Positions 5,223 to 10,515 of a DNA stretch of 10,515 nt are shown here, one piece after another (position 1 is the first letter of the stretch; the number at the start of each line of letters is the position of its first letter). The notes under the pieces are model-generated. The model saw nothing but the letters and a program-made list of their open reading frames with translations, searched no databases and was not told where the DNA came from. A program made the position numbers and the translations under genes. Source of the DNA: Halothiobacillus neapolitanus. Its GTDB lineage: Bacteria > Pseudomonadota > Gammaproteobacteria > Halothiobacillales > Halothiobacillaceae. The stretch covers positions 1 through 10,515 of the forward strand of contig DYMR01000060.1 in NCBI GenBank assembly GCA_020721485.1. Reading direction: 5' to 3'.

Positions 5223-5601
5223 CAGATACGCGCTGCAATTTTTCGCGCACGGCATGGCCCAGGGCGACGACTTCTGGCCGGTCGATCAGGCAGAGCACGG
5301 CGACCGGGTCCATGAAGGAGACGATCGAGCGGTCCGCTCCGTCGGCACGCACGACGACATTGCAGGGCAGCAGTACGCCGATTTCCGGTTCGAAATTCAC
5401 CGCTTGATGCGCGTATTGCGGGTTGCAGGCACCCAAAATCACATAGGGGGCTTGTTCGACGCCGAGTTTGGCCTTGAGGGTGGCGGCGACATCAATGGTG
5501 GTGAGCACGCCGAAGCCTTCGTCTTTCAGCGCTGCCGTGACGCGCTCGATGGCGGCGGGTACGGGCAGGTCGAGGGCGGTGGTGAAGCTGATTTGTGACA
5601 T
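5203..5601 (-). CDS. DUF302 domain protein in the copper operon
   Basis: This 132-residue protein is a single DUF302 domain with no signal peptide or membrane segment. Family hallmarks are APYVILGACNPQYAHQA with C59, the segment EIGVLLPCNVVV with C80, and SFMDP near residue 95. A further cysteine, C104, lies in AVLCLID. The biochemical function of DUF302 is not established. The two conserved cysteines, with nearby histidine and methionine, make metal or thiol chemistry plausible. ATG 5601 is preceded by AGGAGT at 4-5 nt. It lies 19 bp downstream of copA and 25 bp upstream of copZ, so co-transcription is very likely and a role in copper handling is a fair guess. Its last residues LTGG and its stop are encoded by a repeat copy, so the original C-terminus may have been changed. 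Confidence 0.85.
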   Translation of the reverse strand: MSQISFTTALDLPVPAAIERVTAALKDEGFGVLTTIDVAATLKAKLGVEQAPYVILGACNPQYAHQAVNFEPEIGVLLPCNVVVRADGADRSIVSFMDPVAVLCLIDRPEVVALGHAVREKLQRVSAALTGG

Positions 5602-5620
5602 GTGAACTCCTAAATTTCGT

Positions 5621-7981
5621 TCAGGTTGGGGTGGCGGCGGTGGCGTCGGGTTGCCACGGTTTGAGTCGTTTGAGGCGCAGGCTGTTGGCGAGCACGAACA
5701 CGGAGGATAACCCCATCGCCACGCCGGCGACCATCGGGTTGAGCTCGATCCCCCAAGGGCGACCCAGCCCGGCGGCGAGGGGGATCAATAAAATATTGTA
5801 GAAAAACGCCCAGAACAGGTTGGCGCGAATCACGCGCAGGGTGTGGCGGGCGGTGTCGATGGCGGTGATGAGCGCCGCGAGCCCGCCGGTGAGGCTAACT
5901 GCGGCGGTGTCGCGCGCGATTTCGCTGCCGCTGCTGAGCGCGAGGCCGACATCGGCTTGTGCCAGCGCGGGCGCATCGTTGATGCCATCGCCGACAAATC
6001 CGACCCGTGCAAATCCGCCCTGTGCGTCGCCCTGCTGCGCCGCGTGCACGCAGCGGGCTTTGTCGGCGGGGCGGGTGTCGGCGTGCAGCTCGTTCAAGCC
6101 CAAGGCCGTCGCCTGCGCTTTGGCGCTGGTCTGGCTGTCGCCCGTGACCATCACCGGTCGAATGCCGCGCGCGCGCAGGGCGGCGATGACGGCGGGGGCT
6201 TCCGGGCGCAGGGCATCGGCGATGGCGACCCAACCGCAGATTTTTTGATTGATCGCCACCCAAACCACGGTGCTGCCGGGGTGTTCGGCGGCGTGCGTGC
6301 GCAGTGTTTCGGGCAGAGTCTCGGGCAAAGTTTCTGGCGGAATGTCCGGCAAGGACGCGCGGCGCGCGATGAAGTCGGCAGAACCGACCGCAACGCGGGC
6401 GCCATCGGCTTCACGGAGGCCGTCGATGCCTTCGCCGGGGTGGGCGGTAAAGGCGCGAAAGCGCGGCGGTTCGCCGGGAAATTGGGCGGGGTGGTCCTGC
6501 CGATACTGCCGGAAGGCGTCGGCCAGCGGGTGCTCAGACTGTTGCTCCAATGCGGTGGCCGCCGCCAGCCATTCGTGTTCGGCGCCGCCGGTATGCAGGC
6601 TGCGCGCGGCGACAAGGCGCGGGCGGCCTTCGGTGAGGGTGCCGGTTTTATCGAGCAGCAGGGTATCGAGCTGGGCGAGGGTTTCCAGCGCGGCGCCTTC
6701 GCGAAACAACACGCCCAGCTGCGCGGCGCGGCCCGTGCCTACCAAAATCGCCGCCGGGGTGGCCAAGCCCATCGCGCAGGGGCAGGCGACGACCAGCACG
6801 GTGAGGGCGGACACAAACGCCACCGCCAGCCCGCCGCCGTGCGCGCTGCCGAGCCATATCCACGCCGCAAAACTCGCCAGCGCGATCAGCAGCACCAGCG
6901 GCGTGAACCCGCGCACCACGCGGTCGGCCAGTCGCTGAATCGGCAGTTTGCCGCCCTGCGCGCGTTCGACCAGCGCGATGATGCGCGCCAGCACGGTGTC
7001 TTGCCCGGTGGCCTGCACCACGAGCTCTAGGTGCCCGTCGAGACAGCGGGTGCCGCCGACCACGGCATCCCCCTCGCCTCGGCTGACCGGCAAGGATTCA
7101 CCGGTGAGCAGTGATTCATCGATGGCGGCGCGCCCTTTGGCGATGCGCGCATCGGCGGGAATCCGCTCACCGGGACGCACCGCCACGCGGTCGCCTAAGT
7201 GCAGTTGATCCGGCGAGAGGGCGGTTTCGCTGCCATCGGCATTCAGTCGGCGGGCGGGTTGGTGGGTGAGTGCGGCGAGCTGGGTTAGCGCCGCCGCCGC
7301 CTGCCGTTTGGCGCGATCTTCCAGCGCTTTGCCCAGCAAAATGGCGGTGATGACCACGGTGACGGTATCGAAATACAGCCCGCGCGCGGTCGCGGGGATG
7401 AATTCGGGCAGGAACAAGACGAGGCTGCTGAACAGCCAGGCCGCGCCCGTGCCGGTGGCGACCAAGGTGTTCATGTCCGGTTCGAGTGTGCGGGCAGCGC
7501 GCCAACCGGTGCGGAAAAATCGCCGTCCCGGCCCGAACAAAATCACGCTGGCGAGCAGCCATTGCAGCGCATCCCAAAAGGCGGGATGGGGTTGGAGGGT
7601 TTGCAAGGCCGCGCCGAAGGCCGGCCAGAGCATCGGCCCCATTGCCAAGACCAACACCGGCAGGCTGAGGGCGGCGCTGAACCACACCGCGCGGGTGGGG
7701 GTGGGCGATTCGTGGTGAGACGGGCCGTGCGATGGATCGTGCGATGGCGTGGCGGGCGCCGCTTCGACTGGCCGTGCGCCGTATCCGGCGGCGGTAATCG
7801 CGGCGCACAGCGCCTGCGGCTGGGTGGCGTCGGCATCAAATTGGATTTCCGCCCGTCCCGTCGCCAGATTCACCGTGGCGTGCTGCACGCCGGGGGTTTT
7901 GGCCAAGCGCCGTTCGATGCGCCCCACACAGGCGGCGCAAGTCATGCCGTCGATCACCACTTGGGTGGTTTGCTCGCTCAT
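5621..7981 (-). CDS. copA: Cu(I)-exporting P1B-type ATPase CopA
   Basis: This 786-residue pump expels Cu(I) (or Ag(I)) from the cytoplasm. In order: one N-terminal HMA domain with GMTCAAC (C15, C18), a His-rich linker (residues 81-93), the transmembrane region, the actuator motif TGES (293-296), the membrane metal site CPC (400-402), the phosphorylation motif DKTGT (444-448), the SEHPL motif (482-486), GDGIND (664-669), then YN (728-729) and MGLSS (756-760) of the last two helices. CPC with YN and MxxSS is the P1B-1 copper pattern. ATG 7981 overlaps the regulator stop (ATGA), with GAGGA about 10 nt upstream, so translation is probably coupled; the frame continues upstream but overlaps the regulator. 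A triplicated PETL (residues 549-560) sits in the nucleotide-binding domain. The neighbours cueR, DUF302 and copZ complete the operon. Confidence 0.97.
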   Translation of the reverse strand: MSEQTTQVVIDGMTCAACVGRIERRLAKTPGVQHATVNLATGRAEIQFDADATQPQALCAAITAAGYGARPVEAAPATPSHDPSHGPSHHESPTPTRAVWFSAALSLPVLVLAMGPMLWPAFGAALQTLQPHPAFWDALQWLLASVILFGPGRRFFRTGWRAARTLEPDMNTLVATGTGAAWLFSSLVLFLPEFIPATARGLYFDTVTVVITAILLGKALEDRAKRQAAAALTQLAALTHQPARRLNADGSETALSPDQLHLGDRVAVRPGERIPADARIAKGRAAIDESLLTGESLPVSRGEGDAVVGGTRCLDGHLELVVQATGQDTVLARIIALVERAQGGKLPIQRLADRVVRGFTPLVLLIALASFAAWIWLGSAHGGGLAVAFVSALTVLVVACPCAMGLATPAAILVGTGRAAQLGVLFREGAALETLAQLDTLLLDKTGTLTEGRPRLVAARSLHTGGAEHEWLAAATALEQQSEHPLADAFRQYRQDHPAQFPGEPPRFRAFTAHPGEGIDGLREADGARVAVGSADFIARRASLPDIPPETLPETLPETLRTHAAEHPGSTVVWVAINQKICGWVAIADALRPEAPAVIAALRARGIRPVMVTGDSQTSAKAQATALGLNELHADTRPADKARCVHAAQQGDAQGGFARVGFVGDGINDAPALAQADVGLALSSGSEIARDTAAVSLTGGLAALITAIDTARHTLRVIRANLFWAFFYNILLIPLAAGLGRPWGIELNPMVAGVAMGLSSVFVLANSLRLKRLKPWQPDATAATPT

Positions 7982-8424
7982 GGGGTGGGTTCCTCGCGGC
8001 CAGGTTCCTCGCAGGCGGGAGGGGCGTCCGTCAGCGCCGCCAAAATCGGGCAATGCCGGGTGGCGCCGTGGCCGGGGCAACAGTCGGCCAGGGCGGTGAG
8101 CCCGGCGCGCATGCGGGTCAAGTCGGCAATTTTTTGGTCGATGTCGGCTAATCGGGTGTGCGCCAAGGCTTTCACCGCCGCGCTGTCCGCCTCCGGCTGG
8201 GCGTGCAGTGAGAGCAGTTCGCCAATTTCGTGCAGGGTGAAGCCCAAGGCTTGGGCGCGCCGAATAAAGTGCAAACGCGCCAAGGCTTCGTCGCCGTATT
8301 CGCGGTAATTGGCGGCGCTGCGGGTGTGCGGCGTAATCAGCCCCAGTTGTTCGTAATAGCGCAGGGTCGCGGTGGGCAGGCCAGCGGCGCGGGCGAGGCG
8401 GCCAATGCGGTGCGATTCGGCCAT
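7978..8424 (-). CDS. cueR: CueR-like MerR-family Cu(I)-responsive activator
   Basis: This 148-residue regulator has the MerR N-terminal winged helix-turn-helix (RIGRLARAAGLPTATLRYYEQLGL), a long dimerisation helix and a metal loop DCCPGHGATRHCPIL. S81, in DSAAVK, aligns with the serine of CueR (S77) that marks monovalent-metal sensors; ZntR and PbrR types have cysteine there. The loop, however, has a CC pair and eight residues between C116 and C125, closer to ZntR spacing than to the seven residues in CueR. With copA directly downstream (ATGA overlap), Cu(I) or Ag(I) is the likely signal. ATG 8424 has GGAG 7 nt upstream. It would bind the dyad at 8461-8482, twist the 20-bp spacer and switch on its own operon. 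The C-terminal tail after the loop is Pro/Glu-rich with one more cysteine (C138). Confidence 0.88.
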   Translation of the reverse strand: MAESHRIGRLARAAGLPTATLRYYEQLGLITPHTRSAANYREYGDEALARLHFIRRAQALGFTLHEIGELLSLHAQPEADSAAVKALAHTRLADIDQKIADLTRMRAGLTALADCCPGHGATRHCPILAALTDAPPACEEPGREEPTP

Positions 8425-8453
8425 CGGAAGGCTCCGGCTTTAAGGAGAAGCCG

Positions 8454-8485
8454 AGTGTAAACCTTCAAGTTGGGTTGAAGGTCAA
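8454..8485 (-). promoter_or_regulatory. MerR-type copper promoter and operator of the cueR-copA operon
   Basis: On the minus strand the -35 TTGACC (8485-8480) and -10 TACACT (8459-8454) are 20 bp apart, longer than the usual 17 bp and typical of MerR-family promoters. A perfect dyad, ACCTTCAA (8461-8468) with TTGAAGGT (8475-8482) around six bases, fills the spacer. The ACCTTC...GAAGGT half-sites match the known CueR operator style. Transcription would start near 8447, giving a leader of about 20 nt that contains the regulator's GGAG. Confidence 0.93.
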
Positions 8486-8504
8486 GCACCGAATGGCGCG
8501 GTGC
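8486..8504. other. Short hairpin between yheS stop and copper promoter
   Basis: GCACCG (8486-8491) and CGGTGC (8499-8504) form a 6-bp perfect stem with a 7-nt loop directly between the yheS TGA and the -35 box of the copper promoter. It lacks a T-run, so it is at best a weak terminator or a block to read-through from yheS into the copper operon. Confidence 0.4.
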
Positions 8505-10400
8505 TCAACCGTGCAATTCCAGCCACTCCATTTCCAGCGCCTCGTGCTCTTCGTTGGCGTGTTGGCGCTGGGCGCTGAGTTGGTCGAGCGCGGGATTGGG
8601 GCTGGTTTGATACAGCGATGGGTCGGCCAAGGCGGCATCGAGTCGCGCGAGTTCCGCCACGATTTCCGCCAGCCGGTGTTCGACTTTTTGAATGCGCTGC
8701 GCGGTTTTTTTGTCGCGCGGGGTCGCCGGAGCCGTAGGTTTGGGTGTGGGCGCGGGCGTTTTCGGCGCGGCGGCGGACGGTTGCGGTGCCGGTGCGGCGC
8801 CGGATTTTGCCTTGGATGCCGCAGCGCGGCGCTCTTCGTCGAGCGTGCGGCGGTAGTCGTCCAAATCGCCATCGAATACGCCGACTTGCCCTTGATGCAC
8901 GCGCCAGAAGGTGTCGCAGACCATTTCCAGCAAGCTGCGATCATGCGAGACGACCAAGAGCGCGCCTTCAAAGGTTTGCAGCGCGGCGGCCAGGGCTTCG
9001 CGCACTTCCAGATCCAAGTGGTTGGTCGGTTCGTCGAGCAGCAACAGGTTCGGCTGTTGCCACACCAGCAACGCCAGCGCCAGACGGGCTTTTTCGCCGC
9101 CGGAGAAGGGTTCGATGCCATCGAAGGCACGATCGCCGATGAAGCCGAAGCTGCCGAGGAAGTTGCGCAGTTCTTGCGTGCTGGCGGTTTTGCCCGCGAG
9201 CCGTTCGAGCGCGCTCATCGGCGTGTCGCGCGGATCGAGTTGTTCGAGCTGATGCTGGGCGTAGTAGCCGATGCGCACGCCGGCGGCGATGTGCAGGTTG
9301 CCGGCCTGCGGTTCGGCGGCTTTGCCGAGCACGCGCATCAGGGTGGTTTTGCCCGCGCCGTTCGCGCCCAATAAGCCGATGCGGTCGCCCGAACGAATGC
9401 TGGCGGTGATGCCGGTCAGCAGCGGGGTATCGTTGTAGCCGATGGCGAGTTTTTCCAGCGTCACCAAGGGATCGGGCGCGTTGGGTGCGGGGCGGAAGCT
9501 GAAATTGAATTGGCTGTCGGCGTGTGTCGCGGCCAGCACCGGCAGGCGCGCGAGCGCCTTGATGCGGCTTTGCGCTTGCCGCGCCTTGGTGGCCTGCGCG
9601 CGGAAACGGTCGATAAACGCCGTCAAATGCGCGCGTTCGCGTTCGATTTTGGCCGCGAGTGCCGCATCTTGCAGTTGCCGCTCGGCACGCATCCGCTCGA
9701 AATCACTGTAGTTGCCGGTGTACACGGTGAGCGATTGCTGGGCGAGGTGCGCAATGTGGGTGCAGACGGCATCGAGAAAATCCCGATCATGCGACACCAC
9801 CACCAACATGCCGGGGTAGCTCGTCAACCAGTGTTCGAGCCAGAACACCGCATCCAAATCCAAGTGGTTGGTCGGTTCATCCAGCAGCAGGATGTCGCTC
9901 GGGGCGAGCAGCGCGCGGGCGAGGTTGATCCGCATGCGCCAGCCGCCGGAAAACGAGCGCACCGGCCGGTCGATGGTGTTCGGCGCAAAGCCCAGGCCGT
10001 CGAGCAGCTTGGCGGCACGGGCGCGGGCGGTAAAGCCATCGATGGTGTCAAATTCGGGATACAGCTCCGCCAGCGCCATGCCATCCTCGGCCAGCTCCGC
10101 TGCGGCAATCGCGGCCGACAGCCGTTGATACTCGGCATCGCCCGCCAACACGCTCTCGACGGCGCTCACATCCAGCGCCTCGATTTCCTGCGCGACGGTG
10201 GACAAGCGTTGCCCGCCCGCCCGCGCCACATCGCCCGCATCCGGCGCGAGCGTGCCTTCGAGCAAGGCCAGCAGGCTGGATTTACCCGTGCCATTGCGCC
10301 CGACCAGCCCCAACCGATAGCCCGGTTGCAGGGTGAGATCGGCGCGGTCGAGCAATAACTGCGTGCCCCGACGCAGGGAAACGGCTTTGAGTTGAATCAT
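8505..10400 (-). CDS. yheS: ABC-F family ATPase, YheS type
   Basis: This 631-residue soluble protein has two ABC ATPase domains in tandem and no membrane segment, the ABC-F layout; ABC-F proteins act on the ribosome rather than in transport. Domain 1 has Walker A GRNGTGKS (34-41), signature FSGGW (150-154) and LLLDEPTNHLDLD. Domain 2 has Walker A GANGAGKT (345-352), signature FSGGEKA (432-438) and LLLLDEPTNHLDLE. The linker with RFRAQATKARQAQSRIK (265-281) is the segment expected to meet P-site tRNA. The C-terminus has an Ala/Pro/Lys-rich stretch (about 526-564) and then a coiled coil to the end. Length (E. coli YheS has 637 residues) and sequence throughout fit YheS better than Uup or EttA. 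ATG 10400 starts at the expected domain edge but has a weak Shine-Dalgarno sequence. The TGA stop lies 19 bp before the copper promoter. Confidence 0.93.
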   Translation of the reverse strand: MIQLKAVSLRRGTQLLLDRADLTLQPGYRLGLVGRNGTGKSSLLALLEGTLAPDAGDVARAGGQRLSTVAQEIEALDVSAVESVLAGDAEYQRLSAAIAAAELAEDGMALAELYPEFDTIDGFTARARAAKLLDGLGFAPNTIDRPVRSFSGGWRMRINLARALLAPSDILLLDEPTNHLDLDAVFWLEHWLTSYPGMLVVVSHDRDFLDAVCTHIAHLAQQSLTVYTGNYSDFERMRAERQLQDAALAAKIERERAHLTAFIDRFRAQATKARQAQSRIKALARLPVLAATHADSQFNFSFRPAPNAPDPLVTLEKLAIGYNDTPLLTGITASIRSGDRIGLLGANGAGKTTLMRVLGKAAEPQAGNLHIAAGVRIGYYAQHQLEQLDPRDTPMSALERLAGKTASTQELRNFLGSFGFIGDRAFDGIEPFSGGEKARLALALLVWQQPNLLLLDEPTNHLDLEVREALAAALQTFEGALLVVSHDRSLLEMVCDTFWRVHQGQVGVFDGDLDDYRRTLDEERRAAASKAKSGAAPAPQPSAAAPKTPAPTPKPTAPATPRDKKTAQRIQKVEHRLAEIVAELARLDAALADPSLYQTSPNPALDQLSAQRQHANEEHEALEMEWLELHG

Positions 10401-10481
10401 GGCGACAGCAATCGAAAAAGATCAAATAAAGAGGGCGGCAGGATAGCCGGTTTGCCCCGGCCGTGCGTGCAGTACATGGGG

Positions 10482-10511
10482 AAAAACAAAAAACCCGGCA
10501 CGAAGCCGGGT
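10482..10511 (-). terminator. Intrinsic terminator of a minus-strand gene beyond the right edge
   Basis: ACCCGGC (10493-10499) and GCCGGGT (10505-10511) form a 7-bp GC-rich stem with a 5-nt loop. Read on the minus strand it is followed by five T, one G and five T (10492-10482), the standard intrinsic pattern. It would end a transcript entering from the right and insulate yheS, which starts 81 bp further on. On the plus strand the stem is followed by TGTTT at the window edge, so two-way action cannot be judged. Confidence 0.85.
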
Positions 10512-10515
10512 GTTT

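Noticed and set aside
5843..7030. Long plus-strand open frame (395 codons) opposite copA
   Set aside because: It lies wholly antisense to copA with all P-type ATPase motifs intact on the other strand; GC-rich coding DNA often leaves the opposite strand open, and the product shows no recognisable domain.
8486..8504. Hairpin after yheS as a true intrinsic terminator
   Set aside because: The stem is only 6 bp and no T-run follows on either strand; kept only as a weak structural feature.
9510..10358. Long plus-strand open frame (282 codons) opposite yheS
   Set aside because: It is antisense to a clear ABC-F gene, its composition mirrors the ABC-F codons, and there is no domain or ribosome binding site that I can support.

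Overview
The window reads as a GC-rich proteobacterial chromosome, most likely gammaproteobacterial. Support for that comes from a full-length YheS-type ABC-F protein, a rhombosortase, SixA, and a CueR/CopA copper operon with a classical MerR-type promoter. I cannot name the genus from sequence alone. Two COG1416-type DsrE proteins would fit a sulfur-metabolising bacterium, but that is an inference. No rRNA, tRNA, CRISPR array or intact insertion sequence was seen.

Layout. 1-290 holds no convincing gene; it is a run of inverted repeats ending in a dispersed repeat (element A). 291-2434 is a three-gene regulatory module. A small exported DsrE protein (minus strand) is divergent from an ECF sigma factor (plus strand). 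The sigma gene overlaps by ATGA with a membrane protein that joins an anti-sigma-like N-terminus, one transmembrane helix and a periplasmic DsrE domain. The divergent spacer carries two matching ECF-type promoters, GGAA(T/G)A-N16-CGTCTT, one per strand. 2435-2560 holds a second repeat (element B) and a probable bidirectional terminator. 2561-4878 carries transaldolase, rhombosortase and SixA, all on the minus strand. 4968-8485 is a copper operon on the minus strand: CueR-like regulator, CopA ATPase, a DUF302 protein and a CopZ-like chaperone. They lie behind one promoter with a perfect 8-bp-arm dyad in a 20-bp spacer. 8505-10400 is the ABC-F protein YheS, followed by an intrinsic terminator for a minus-strand gene lying beyond the right edge.

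How the parts work together. The ECF module looks like a self-contained envelope signalling unit. The sigma factor would be held by the membrane protein, whose periplasmic sensor domain is a paralogue of the secreted DsrE protein. The sigma factor would drive both its own operon and the secreted paralogue. This is the most novel item in the window. In the copper operon, the regulator would sense Cu(I) and activate export (CopA) and cytoplasmic trafficking (CopZ), with DUF302 an uncharacterised accessory.

A dispersed palindromic repeat (core TTAACAGGCTGTTGAAAA) recurs at or over the stop codons of four minus-strand genes. Two longer composite copies flank the ECF module as direct repeats.
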